From assembly GCA_914767715.1 (NCBI GenBank), contig OU612065.1:22568001-22632000 (forward strand): a stretch of 64,000 bases of DNA. The letters are read 5' to 3'. Below the pieces are notes generated by a model. The model saw nothing but the letters and a program-made list of their open reading frames with translations, was not told where the DNA came from and searched no databases. This document shows positions 20,601 through 49,984 of this stretch, piece after piece. Each line of letters opens with the position of its first letter. Within the stretch, counting starts at the first letter, position 1. Position numbers and translations under genes: made by a program. This DNA comes from Membranipora membranacea. Lineage: Eukaryota; Bryozoa; Gymnolaemata; Cheilostomatida; Membraniporidae.

Positions 20601-23600
20601 GAGACATAAAAATGTTTTTGATTCCAATACCTGTTTGCTGTGGTACAGGATTACTAGAGGAACCTCTGCCCCCGGTTGAGTTTTCGAAAGTTGTCACCAT
20701 TACTTCGTATGCAGCGCCTGTGGTCAGATCTTCGATAATATAGGCAAAAGGAGGTCCTGTTATGCGGTCTCCAGTCCAAACTGAGTACATTGAATCAGAA
20801 GTAAACTTGTAGGTCACCTGACAGAAACAATCCAGAAATATTTTTAAATAGATAATGACGAAAGCAGTTATCTTCTCTTTTGACATGAGAGCACAACTAC
20901 GGGTCAAATGATACGAATCTAGAATACTTGATAAATAACAGGCTAATCAAGGCTCAACCAATAGCTAATATTTTGGACCAAACAGAGCAGTAAAAGGACC
21001 TGAAATAAAATAAAGGAAGAAGGGGCGAAAGTGAAGCACCAGAATACCAACATTATTGGTTAACAGTATTCGAGATAAATCAAAGAACTTACCCATGGGA
21101 CAGCTAACCCTAAACACCCAACACTTTATCATGATAAAAAAACCTAAACACTAAAAAGGTCGAAAATTTGCTATAATCAGAATTTAAGGAAACAAAAAAT
21201 GTGGCTCAGAGTGCCTATTCCTCTCTTAGTTATTCAATTTTACTGTTTCATAGTGGTAACCCTCATTAAATCACAATGGGCCAGATATTGTGATAGAAAA
21301 CCTACATGCAAATAAATGAAGTAGGCTAAGTTAAATTTTGGATACTGGCATACCTCATAAAAGTAAACAGAGTATCCTGCCCATGTCACCCGCAGAGCAG
21401 TGTCATTGTGAGCCAATACAACCACATTTGTTGGAGGTCGAACGTCTGCAAAAACAGCCCAAGAATAAAATAATGGTCAATTAATCTTCATTTAAATAAC
21501 ATCTTTCGATTTTGCTTGATAGGTTATTGTATTAGCATCAGCAGGCTATAGATATTCTTCCAAGCATGATGATTTTATATGGATTGATTAGTAAACTTAC
21601 ATAATATGATACTCAGTTACAAATGAACCCAATATACAACACAAGGAACGAGTGATACATGTTAAGAGCTGGTGAGGTCGGGCTTGAGGTCTGACAGACT
21701 ATACTGTTTTATTCCATTCTAATGTTCAAATACTACAACAGTTTTCTTTTCTTATGTGTCAAACATCATCTTAATAAGGATGTCATTTTGGGGATATGGA
21801 AAGTTTGATGTGAACAATAATAAAATACAATATAATATGAATAGTTTTCTATACCTGTTTTCTGTGGGAATGATTCGCTAGTCGAGCCTCTACCACCATA
21901 TGGTGCATTGAAGGTTGTAACCTTCAGATCATATGCAGCACCGGGGAACAGGTTCTCGATCGTGTAGTAATAGGGTGCTCCATTCAAGCGCTGTCCAAAC
22001 CACTCCGAATATGTCTCATCACTGGCCAATTTGTGAGTAACCTACCCACGAATCAAACTTATGTTACGTTTCTGCTACCCATAGCCAATGTGTTGGCTCT
22101 GATTAGTGGGTGTGGAGAAGAAGAGCCAATGCCAGGTCATATGTTAATCTTGGGAAAGTACCTTTGATCTTGGCATTGCCTAACAGATTCCTTAATCATC
22201 AAAAATACCAGAAGCCAGCGGAAAAAGTACTTTCGATTATCAAAAGTCAGGCAATGCCAAGGTCAAATGTACTTTCCGGAAACCGAATTGGATCTTCTTC
22301 TCTCCCAACCCACTAATCAGAGACAACACATTGGCTAGAAACCCTGCAACCCTGACATAACAGATGTTGGTCGGTCACACAACTTGGATGGCATAGTCAA
22401 GCTACTAGATATTCAAATTGGATACTCAGCGTTGTCATACAACAAGCCAATTTCGAATAAAAATAGATAAATACATTATTGGGAAACAAGGGGATACTCT
22501 CAAATTTTGTCAGGCAATTTTATAATAAAACATTACCTCGTAGTAGTATCTGGGATCTCCCTGCCAGGAAATAATCAGAGATGTATCTGAGCGGGGCGTG
22601 ACCTTCACGTTCTTGGCCACCTCACTATCTATAAACGAAAATCAATAACACAGTCCTCTCTCTACAGTAGCTTAACATTTGTTACAGTACCTCCCCCACC
22701 AACATTGAGATGAATATGGATGGTTACCAAATCTCTCACCTGTACAATGTACCTGATCAAATGAGGAGATTTACAGGGTATGGAGCTAAAAATAGACCGT
22801 TATGAATGATTACCTGTCTTTATTGGTAATCCTGAGCTAGAGCCCACACCTGCCCCTCCAGTAGCACCACCAAAGGTGGCAACATTTACGTCGTATGCTA
22901 CACCAGGAATGAGGTCTTCTACGGTGAAATCATACGGGGGGTTGTGTATCCTTGCTTTACTCCAAACAGAAAATGTGTCATCGCCAACAGCCCTGTAAGT
23001 TACCTTATAAAGAAAATGGACAGGCGTAGTAAAGCAACATTCTGAGCATGTTGGGATGCTACCCACATTATGGCTACATGTCAGAGATATCACTTTTTCA
23101 CATAGAGCATGTGTGTTGCAACTTTTTAATATCAGGCAGTACACTTGTCGCAATGAGGCTTTTGACACTCTATTTGATATCAGCGTTCCTTCTCGGCCTA
23201 TTGGCCTATTGGCTAAGATCATAGTGTCACTGCCAATGGGTTTTTAGTTCTTGTTTCAGTTTTCGGCAGCTTGCTGCACACTCAAGTTCAGGAGGTCCTC
23301 TATGGCCTCACCTCTAGCATGCATTCTAGATATCTAGGATGTATCACACTCCAAGTACAAGGATTACAGGCAACTTGCGTCCCCCTTTAAGGGCAGCCCA
23401 ACCTCTGTTTTGTCATAAACAGAGCTTCTGATCGTACGTGTTAACAACAACTTGAGGTCAGAAATGATATTTTCGAATGTGTTTGACATACCTCATAATA
23501 CTTGCTTGGATCCCCCTTCCACAGCACACCTAACGAGGTGGGAGAACGTGCTACCACCGTCACATCTATAGGCTCTGGATAAAATAAATGGTCACAGTGA

Positions 23601-25619
23601 AGTTTTTTAACAATCGAGAATGTTCACTGAATATCGAGACAGGGATATTACCGTAATGCTTTGCGCTTTGTAATAGTATTGCGTAAGAGCTTTCCTGGGA
23701 ACTTGGTACAAGTATTTTTGCGCACCCTAGCGAAGGTATGAGACACCATTCAACCACAATGCGACTATGCGCAAGAATTGTGAAGAGGTCTAACTCTCTC
23801 AGGACAGGATCAGGGGCAATCTTAACATTTTTTGGGATGATCTTGATATATACCATGTCAAAACCACACTTATAACCAAGAACTGTGGCATAAAGAGTGG
23901 TGTACTATAGAAGAAAGTGCAAACTTCTTGTCCTTGGTTTTTGTCGCCTGCATTTTAATTGAGTTTTGGGTTTTACCTTGAGTATTGAAATTAGTTCCAG
24001 CTAAGTGCACAGACCTCCAAAAGAATAGTTGCCAATTGAGTGAAATTTGGATCCTTAAAATTAGATTGTCACAGAGGCTGGTGTGTTTTAATACTCGCGG
24101 AGACTGAATCTTTTCACTGTATGGGATAGGGCTCTTCTGTTGTTATTGTAGATAGTTTGGCTGCAGCCATCACCACCTTGGAAAGACTATAGGGGAAGAC
24201 TCAAAGCATGTTCAATCACCAGGGAACCACCTTTACCGTTTAGATACTAAATATAGTCCATAGTTTGTGGAAGAAGATTCAGTTTCCAAGTGACGCTTCA
24301 ACAAAAGACACATCCATAACTTACCCATTGTTGTAGCTTCCACGGTTGTGGTTAGTTCTGTGGTTGTTGTTGTGGTTGGATCTGGGGTTGTTGTGGTGGT
24401 GGTGGTTGTGGTTGGGTCTGGGGTTGTTGTGGTGGTTGTCGTGGTGGTGGGAACAGGTGTTGTAGTTGTTGTTGTGGTTGACGTGGTTGTGGTTGGTGTA
24501 GTTGTTGTGGTTGTTGTCGTGGTAGTTGTGGTTGTTGGAAACCCTTTAAAACATAAGATGTATAATGTATACCCTTTTTCTTAGGGAAATATACTAACTA
24601 TCTTCTAGTTTTGAGAGAAGAAAACCTGACTAAGTAATCAAGTCTGTAAATAAGAAATCAAGTATGGAATTTAGTAGAGACAGGGAGTTTAGGACAAACA
24701 GCTTTTCTAAATATAAAAAAAAAGCTTGGTCTTAGGATTTATATTATCCTGCCAACAATGCAGCCTTGTTCAAAGCTTTGACAATTGGGAAATGAGGCAC
24801 ATTTGAATAATGTGATTTCTAAAGGTGAAACACATTTCACACCGAGTGAGGAGTCATAGCAAACACCTTGATCCCAGCATTAGCATCGTAAACTATCAGC
24901 CCCTGTTAGAGTGTTTTGCATTCATCAAAACCATATAATGCACCTACCACCATCCAACGGGTAGTCATGGGTAATCGGACGACAATCGGTGGAGTCATGG
25001 TTAGTCCAATCGCCTTGGAAACACATCTTCATCAATTGTCTGTATTGAACACCTTTCATAAGCATCGCAAAGTCATCTTCGCACACAACCCTAAAATAAC
25101 GAATCAATATGCTGTCATAAGCCTTTATCCAATTGGATTTCAGTTTACCACAGCCGTCGATTTGATTACCTAGATTGGTAGACAACCTGGTTATGATACC
25201 AGCGTCGACCGATTCGGACATTTCATACATCAATGAAAAGCCCTTCAAACACTGATTGATATCATAACCTTTATGTATAAGTCGTATACGTAAATGTAAA
25301 TATATACGTATATGTATACGTATATGTATACGTATATTTATACGTATACGTATATGTATATGTATAAGTGAAATTTTACAGTTTAAGATGTAAATCAAAA
25401 TGATGAGACAAATTGCAATACTTACACGAATCTGGTCATAGTCGAAGTCGAGATATTGACTATCTCTATAGAGTTGTTGACTATGAGTTCATCACATGGG
25501 ATTTCCTTTATTTCTATATCATATTTATCTAGATCTATGTTATAGCATTCAACCATACTAATAACAGTAAGCGCTGCAAATAATATCACCAACGAGTTTG
25601 TCATCTTTGTTTCTGCCAT
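17616..25619 (-). CDS. FN3-domain single-pass receptor-like protein
   Basis: Thirteen exons on the minus strand keep phase throughout and give 952 residues: 25619-25428, 25251-24948, 24543-24325, 23574-23492, 23003-22814, 22628-22537, 22041-21855, 21445-21354, 20817-20631, 20247-20165, 19601-19382, 19109-18243 and 17758-17616. In order: signal peptide (1 to about 25), an unassigned Cys-containing region (to 165), a Thr-rich hinge (166-238), four FN3 domains (about 239-329, 330-422, 423-515, 516-616), a Pro/Thr-rich juxtamembrane region with NPGEENPVQ-type repeats (617-905), a membrane segment (912-932) and a 20-residue tail. Each FN3 domain is built from a phase 1-0 and a phase 0-1 exon, split after YYE or YE. 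Each has the W in strand B and GAAYDVKVT-like strand F. The fourth domain is degenerate at its end. It is likely a cell-surface adhesion protein. The exon 1/2 junction is the weakest: a stronger donor two bases away would break frame. Confidence 0.72.
22082..22337. repeat. palindromic MITE, TAGCCAATGTGTTGGCTCTG ends
   Basis: Inside an FN3-gene intron, tagccaatgtgttggctctg plus attagtgggt at the left returns in inverted form at the right as acccactaatcagagacaac plus acattggcta. The TA at each end fits a Tc1/mariner-like target. Inner arms (cttggcattgcctaac against caggcaatgccaagg) also pair. No protein is encoded. A degenerate relative is at 63388-63674. Confidence 0.7.
24325..24543 (-). repeat. 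ACC/ACA trinucleotide-rich Thr-coding exon
   Basis: This is exon 3 of the FN3 gene. It reads as almost pure Thr with a few Pro, Asp and Glu, including two PDP spacers, so it codes for a stiff O-glycosylated hinge. The triplet repeat makes its length prone to change and to assembly error. Confidence 0.7.
25281..25370. repeat. ATACGT-type microsatellite in intron 1 of the FN3 gene
   Basis: Repeated tatacgtatatgtatacg units make up a purine-pyrimidine alternating, self-complementary tract. It lies close to the acceptor of exon 2, which makes that acceptor unusual because no pyrimidine tract is present. Confidence 0.6.
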
Positions 25620-28298
25620 TACTAAAAAACGACTGACAATATGGTTCGTAGGGTGGCTTCGTCCCTAAATCTACACAAAAAAGCATTCAGTGTACACGTA
25701 TTTCTGGCTTCTTACTCACATGGCCATACGTACTTTAGTAGCAGTTTTTTTCTGGTTCACTTTGTTCCTAGTCTGTTTTTTTATTCTTTTTATTGCCAAC
25801 TATGGCATTTGATAAAAGTTTGTCATAATCTTTATTGCACTGACCAGCTAGCCTCCCTACTTCCCTGCATGCGAACAAGGCCAGTAAAATATTTGGATAA
25901 TTAAAGTAAGAGTACCAGGGACAGTTTAATTTTATTTTCTTAAGGAATACTTTTTGGCACAAAGCTTTTGCCAATCAGCATTACTGAAAATTCAAAATTT
26001 ACCCTTAAAAGTTTCATATTTTTATATTTATAAATATAAATATATTACATATAAATATATTGTCGCCTATCGAGTCCCAATTTTATTTGGCAATCAAGTC
26101 ACTTGGGCAATGAGTCTATACACAATAAAAAAAAAACAAATGGTAAAACTATCCAGGGGGACTTTTTATACACTTTTCATCCTGTTCAAATGTTTTACAT
26201 AACGTGCCGATGAATGAATTAGGGCAAATGATGGGGGAAAAAAGGAGAAAACTTTACAATGTATCTTGATTGGGAATTGCAAAGTTGAGAATTAGATATA
26301 TACTAGTTATACACAATTTTATTGGGCAGACAATATCATCCTGGACGAATGTTTCCCGTAACGCGCAAAAGAAAGGTCTATGCATGGTTCAAATGGTTCA
26401 GCCATTGATATATATTCATGGATTAGGGGAATATATATCTGACCTTGAACAAGTATTTGGCAATTTACGTGTGGTTGCTGTAACAAGTTCTCATATTTGA
26501 TTGGTCCAAAAGTTCAGTAATGTTACTCCTCGTAAACCTTCATCAAGCAGCTTGCCTGAGTTTTAAAAGGTTGTCACTGGGACGCCAGTCAATGCATAAC
26601 GTTAGAGCTGCGAGAGATTTAGCTAGATCCAATTACTGACACAAAGTTAAATACTGATGTAATTTCTTCACAAATAGCCATGCTGTGTATTTACCACTTA
26701 TCCATGAATTCATATCAATTGGTTCAGCGATCATTTAAATAACAAAATGAGAGAGAGAGAGGAAAAATGACATGTATATTTATATTTTATATTACTATTC
26801 ATTGAGCACGTAGCAAAATTGATCGACAAAAAAAATCAAGCTGAGATAATGAAATCGATGACATAACAAGTATTGCTGTGGAGCAGAGAAGCCAACTCAA
26901 AAAATTGAGTAAGTTGTTGAAACCTACCTCAGATAGCAAGAAAGTTGTCTTTTCTTTTTTTTTATTCCTTTTTTTTAATGCAAAGCTGTGAAATCTTTGA
27001 GTAATATATGGAAAGCCTCAAGGCTCAATATGATAGGCGCATTCATTAAGGTCACTAGCACCTGAAGGGTTATCCTTCAGTAGCTGGTGACAACACTGAT
27101 CGATAGGGATTGAATTAATTCACGTAGCTTGAGTAACATCAGGAGGATCTAGGAGTGACAAGCCTCTAGGATTAGACGTGGGAACACATGTTGCACTCAG
27201 GCTAAAATAGACTCTGATGATCTGTAATACACGCTAGTAGTGTAGTCTCGAAATCAGTGTGGCTGGTGACCTTGCTGAATATGAAATCTACTTGGCAGTT
27301 AGACATTGTCATCAGTTGCGATGCAGTTAGCACACCGATGCCCCTTATCGGCGGCGTGGTTGCACTGCTAAAGTTAACTGCAGGTTGTGTTTAACACAAG
27401 TTTACCATTAGGCATTAATATACATCAAGCTTGATCCAATTTAGGATGTTCCTCCAAGTTGCCTCTGTCCAGCTGGCAAAAACGGGGGAGCAACTCCAAA
27501 TATAAGAAAATTGATCGACCTTCGATGTTGGTCATTTGGTGCTTAATCAGCTAAACATGAATCATAAAAGCGGCTTGTGTATTTTTATTTTCTTGGAGAT
27601 ATCATTGTCACATATTACCAGTATGTGGTGTATGTGGTCTCAACACAATCTACATCAAGCAAGAAGATTGAAAATTGAACAGCGTTGTGTAAACTTTGTT
27701 TGTTCTTCTTTGGATGAATGTCTCAATGGCTTTCTGACTGAGATGACTGCTTGCCAACATGTGCCCAAGTTTTATTTGCCTTGGCATTTTCAACTCTCTC
27801 GGACAATAAACCCTCTGTGGGTGCATGCACCCTCTCACGGATATCATCATCGCAGATCACACAGTTCAATGGACCAGCACTGATTTATTATTTCAATTCA
27901 ACTTGCTGGAGGCTTGCTGGGGGTGTGTTTCCCTCGATGCAGCTTATTGGTTCCCCACTTGCCACTCGTAATGATAGATTAGTGGGTGTGATCTGGGTGT
28001 GATCAATCTTCAAATCTGATTGGATAAAGGAGTTTGTTATCATTATACAATCAACCAATAGCTGTGTTTTTATTCTACAGCCGGATTTTTCAGGATATCA
28101 AGAACATGCCATGAGCTTTACTTAAAAATACTAAGCAGTTTACGATTGCAATGTGTTGTTGATATGAATGTGTATTGTTAAAGCCTGCTTAAACTGGTTA
28201 TGTATTCAGCAAATCTATTTTGCAGAAATTAATCGGTTCACTTTCCTCATGTCAGTTCAGTGGCACTTGCGTACACACCTGCAATAACGACAGCAGAT
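25620..28298. other. spacer between divergent FN3 gene and GLDC
   Basis: About 2.7 kb of AT-rich DNA with both promoters. I see no exon I can support. A short hairpin (actagcacctgaagg against ccttcagtagctggt) lies near 27051-27090 and AT-rich palindromes near 26020-26065. Confidence 0.5.
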
Positions 28299-38869
<10,571 letters not shown>

Positions 38870-40569
38870 AATATCAAAATAGCCTCTGTTTAGTATTGCA
38901 ATAATAGGTAATAAGGCTACAATTTTATTGACATGACTTCATTCAAAGCATTTCTGTTTTAAGAAATTGAAAAACTACAAAAATACTAAGAATCTTTTCT
39001 TTAGTGCATACTCATTCCGAATTTTTTCATCTACCTTATAAAAAATCCCACCTTCGAATGTAACAGATGCGATTAACTATTTAACCAATACTTTTTCTAG
39101 TAACTTCTACACAGATATTTTACCCCTCCTTGACTCTTCCCTGGCAGCTAACCTGGAACTTTTTGTTTTAAATATATTATGCATTAATATGGATACTAAT
39201 TTTAATGATTAAGAGACATGATAACCCTAATTTATGTGTCAATGAAGGTCTCATACCGATCAAAATAACTGAAGCAATATAAATATTCTTCGGCAGATAA
39301 TTTCTTTTATTGAATAACTCCTCCTTGATGATTTCTTGACTATACCCACATTGAGTGTAACTCATCTTATTATCAGGTCTGTTCGTTCAGTACCATAAAT
39401 ACAGGAGGTCTACTGTGTAATTGCATGCAGTATAAAGATTCTCTCTGCCTCTTCAAAAAAAAGAGTAGCTAGCAACGGCAGACAAGGGTATAGGGTATCT
39501 ACCCCACACAAGCCACACACAGTCCCGTTAAATAGGGCGCTCTTCAAATAAGACTTGAACCAAAGTTTAATTTATTTCTTTAATGGTGACATAACCAGTA
39601 ATCAGATTGCATACCTTCATAAGCGTCAATCCCCCTGTCAGCTCTGATGGTTTGCTGTTCAGCATCTGGAGCAAATCTGGCCCAATCTGAGTAATCTTAT
39701 GATCAAAAATAATAAGCACGAGAACTTGTTGATCATTGTAGTGGGGAGTGAAAATGACCAAGCATCAGAGAAAATTATGAAGGCAGGCTAGTGCAACACT
39801 ATCAGCCAGTATAATGTCATCGTGTAGAAGCTCATCAACTTCACTGCAGCCGTTGGGTCATTGTTGTGGGGAAGACCAAGTTCAATGTCCTTTCCTCAAT
39901 TCATAGCGCAGAGAAAACCTTTAGAAAACTCATATTTATCTGTGGAAAACCAAGTTTCAGATCTCCCTATAGTGTTGTTTACAAGTCTAGAAATACATGA
40001 ATGCAGGTAGAATTTGTATGATAAACTCACATACGGTAATAATTACAGGCAGCATCTTATCAATAACCAACTTTACATTTTTGAAAAGTGCTTTTTCCAC
40101 AAACTTCTACATTCCATTCTATCTCCATGATTCATTCTATTGGGTGCCAATAGTTGATTTTCTAATTCAACTTGAATGAAAACTGTACAATGACATATCA
40201 CATCTACTTACAACAGTATACAAATCATGGAAGCAACTGATCAGTAAGCTGTGTTATGAATAATGTACTACTGGTCTTATTCATTATTATAATTTATTAA
40301 AATGATGAAATTATAGTGGTGAATAACTTCCTACTTCTTGTTATCTTGAGTTAGTTGATAACTAAGTAAGAGCCCAATATATACATAAACATGCCATCAA
40401 AATCTTAGGCTAGAGAAGACATGCTTTTTGGGATTGGGATTCAAGTGTGAATGTCCACCTGCAGACTACTGTCCAATTTGCTCCCATACCCATCCATGTC
40501 AACACCTGAGCCCCCCATTTCTGAGGAGTTAATTGATCCCCAATGCCTGTGATAGTGATAGATGACTTC
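38870..40569. other. intergenic, no supported gene
   Basis: GLDC 3' end and spacer. The open frames here are short and have no splice-bounded protein-like composition on either strand. Confidence 0.5.
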
Positions 40570-42693
40570 ATGGTATGCCTCTCCCTATGCCTACTATTAC
40601 CATGTACCATGTAAGTAGATGAATATAATAATTATCTGTTTTTACAGGCTGTTATGCTACTTACAATCATTAGATGAATGCCTCACACTGAAGAGGTTAA
40701 TACTACAGGAAGAATGCAAGCTTCTCAACTCCCTTTTGCTGCCATGGTAAGTTTAAATAATAATCTGCCTCCTTGCCTTATTAACTTGTCCATCAACTTC
40801 CCCAAATTGTATTCCTGTTGGCCTGTGTGCAATCCTGTAGTCATTCCAGCATTCTACCACTAGAATCCTCTCTTGGCATTGATAATATTCTGGAATATCA
40901 ACAATGCGAGTCTCCTTACCAACACCTTGATGGTTAAAAATAAGTGTATTCTTAATATTAATACAAATGAACTTATAAATCTTACATATTGAACTACATC
41001 GATTAGCACTCGTATTTAGGAAAGGTCATAAAGAGAGTAAGACCTCAGTCACACCCGTACTAGCAGAGAATATAAAGCCAGCTGCAGTTGATGTTGTGAA
41101 AGAAGAAATACTGGACCCTATCGATGAAGAACTAGCGAAAGTAAACAAATTATTGGAGAAGGTTTATAAAGTCAGGAGTAACGTCAAGGATGATGTGAGT
41201 TGCACCTATTGCATAAACATTTAAATAACCGTGTAGATGTCTGTAAGCGGTATATACATAGACTATAGTTGATAGGATTTATGTTGTCTAGTTCAAGAAC
41301 GAAAGTCTGACCACAGATTTGAGGGGTTTTATGGCAGCTGACTGGTAAAGGAGATCAACCATGTATAAAGGTAAAATATGGCTAGTCTTCCTCTATGGTT
41401 GTTTGCCATAGGAGCTTGTACTGAACGGATTTTTCCACCTATCATTTCATATTTAATCATTCACAGGAGGTACGTGTTATGTGCAAGATAGAAAGTTCAG
41501 TGTTACCGGACAAACTTCCAGAAATTGCCAAAGGTGCTACTATAGATTCTTCTGCTATAAGAACTGACACAGGGAGAAATCAAAAAGTGCCAAACAGGCA
41601 GACGGAAGTGACTAAACCTTTATCAGCTAATAAACAGACCAGAAACAGTATTTCCAGTCGGTTTAAGCCAACAAAAGCTGCGACTCAAACCAGCTACCAG
41701 AGTTCTTATAAACCACCAAGCTCAAGACAGGTCAGAGGAGGTGGACAGGCGACTTCTAAAATAGCATCGAGACCTAAATCTGATATCACAGCTGCCAGTC
41801 ATAAAGCTAGTGGAGATCTGAAGTCTGGAATAAATGTTACAGATCAGACAAGAATGTCTAAAGTGGTCAATAACACCACCTCTGACAATGCCTCACCTAT
41901 ACCTTCCATTGTGACTAAGAGTGGAAACCCATCAACTGGAGCATCAAATCTCCTTTCTGAGCAGACACCTCATCCAGAGGCATCTTTGGAAATGCTTGTG
42001 GAAAAGTTTACCTTGAAAAAGAATGGGTAAGATTACTGCCCCGGTAATTATTTGCTCCAAAGTTAGGTTCATTGCGGTAACCCCTATGGATCGGGTGTAT
42101 GCTTGTCAAATTAGTTAAAGCTGTCTGATGGATGTCACAGTTTTATACACCTAGGCATCCTAAGGAAAGTAACCAAATTTTGATATAACAATATGTACAT
42201 GTGTCCCGTAGAAATCTAATGCAAAGAAAATTCTACCTCCAACATATTTATGTATAAATATATGAAAATTAAAATATAATAAATTCATGAATGTGAGCAA
42301 TATATGAAAAGTTTTCAACAGGATATAAAAATAAGTTGAAGGTTCATCCTTCAATGATATCCCTATCGAGGAGCTCATTGCACCCTTAGACTTGAAGGTG
42401 ATAGTATTATATTATCTATGGCGTCACCCGTTCTCATTCAATATATATATATATATATATATATATTGCTATTGACTAGGTAAACTTTGTTTTTTTCTTC
42501 CCTACAACCCTCATGTTTCCCTTGTTACAGAAAAGAGTTGAAGGTGCCAAAGTCTATGAGAGTACAGATGAAGCTACAGCAGGATTTCCGAGCTAAAGCC
42601 GATTATATCCTCTACCAAACATCATCTAGTCCGGTATTACCAGATAAACTGCGAAGGTATTACATAGCAAGTGAGAATATTCCCGTCAAGTAA
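40570..42693 (+). CDS. TEDC2-like centriole protein (uncertain ends)
   Basis: Exons 40648-40746, 41020-41194, 41467-42026 and 42531-42693 join in phase. A possible first exon at 40570-40610 also fits phase, giving 345 residues, but its sequence is odd and uncertain. The N-terminal LQSLDECLTLKRLILQEECK then LLNSLLLPW resembles the first helix of tubulin epsilon and delta complex protein 2. EELAKVNKLLEKVYKVR is a second helical stretch. A long Ser/Thr/Lys-rich disordered region follows, then EKFTLKKNGKELKVPKSMR, like the FTLKxxGxxLxLP motif of TEDC2. TEDC2 binds TEDC1 and delta/epsilon tubulin to stabilise centriole triplets. The protein stops soon after this motif, so it lacks the long C-terminal helical part of vertebrate TEDC2. 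There may be further exons, since CTGCGAAGgtatta near 42656 could be a donor. The assignment rests on short motifs. Confidence 0.5.
42441..42466. repeat. (AT)n microsatellite
   Basis: Thirteen uninterrupted AT dinucleotides in the last intron of the TEDC2-like gene. A similar (AT)n run is at about 11527-11546 in the mucin gene. Confidence 0.9.
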
Positions 42694-43334
42694 TTGCTTG
42701 TATATCCCTCAGGAATAGTATACGCTGATATTTTCGAAATAGTCTTCCAAAATTATGTTTCCAAATTTATATAAAGGGTTAGAATGTTTAGCATGTGCCA
42801 TGTTACTGCAGTTTTATATGAATCTTTGATATATTTATATTTTATTATAATGAATAATGACTGGATTCAATATAATTCAGTTTTATCTAGAAAGAATAAA
42901 AGTTGGAGGATCATAATCATGAAGTTTCAGATCTACAATGCTACCTCATCTAGTTCATAAAATCAGCAGCATGAAAAACAAAATATACATGATTACAAAG
43001 TGCTAGGTTAACAAGGTGACCACAGACTAAAGTAAGAGATTACAATGAAAGCTGTCTCTATTAAGTGAAAACTGTAATAGTGTTTGCAATAGAACTACCG
43101 GGTGTTGAACGGGAAAAAAAATGTGTAATCTCATTCATTCAGATCATAAGAAAAATGTATACATTGGGAAGTCATTACCCCAAAAACACACAAAAACTAT
43201 TTATTTTATTTCGAAAGAATCACCCAAATGAGCTATATTAAGCTGTATGATGGCACCAAGCAAATGATGGTATTACCAAATATGGGGGTGTATGGTATTA
43301 TTTTTGATGAATGCATAGACAATGAATATCCATT
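42694..43334. other. spacer between convergent TEDC2-like gene and GLUD
   Basis: AT-rich 3' flanks of two convergent genes. I looked here for the missing C-terminal TEDC2 exons and found no convincing one. Confidence 0.45.
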
Positions 43335-49567
<6,233 letters not shown>

Positions 49568-49984
49568 GATGAGACCAAGCTGCACTTGATCAAGCAACTT
49601 TAAGAACCTCTACCTCAGTTTTCTTCTTGCACACAAACAATTTTGGTTTTTACTACAACCTTGCTGAAAAGTGTGAAAGTGAAAGTTAAGTGGGGTTTCT
49701 CCAGACTTGTATAATGGTCTTTTGTGTTCGGTTATTGATACAAAAACTGCTTCAAACTTCCGACTTGTCTAAGAAAAGTACATGTTATAGTCACGTGATG
49801 TAAACATTGCCCTGAATCTTGATAAATCTTGGGATACTTTTTGTGGGTGGTAACCAGAACCCCCATTTCATATTCCTCAAATAAACCATGTTTATAAAGG
49901 TAAGAGTTGTCCTCTCCAGCAAGCAACTGCTTTTTAGTAGACACAGTGGTGCCAGTATCTGCATTTCTAAAAACAGCAACAAAG
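49568..49984. promoter_or_regulatory. shared upstream region of GLUD and the BMP receptor
   Basis: The two start codons point away from each other and are 417 bp apart, so both promoters and both 5' untranslated regions must lie here (unless a non-coding first exon lies farther out). I see no clear TATA box in a good position for either. Shared elements are possible but not visible. Confidence 0.5.

Noticed and set aside
24348-24584. Val-rich plus-strand open frame
   Set aside because: Antisense of the Thr-coding exon of the FN3 gene.
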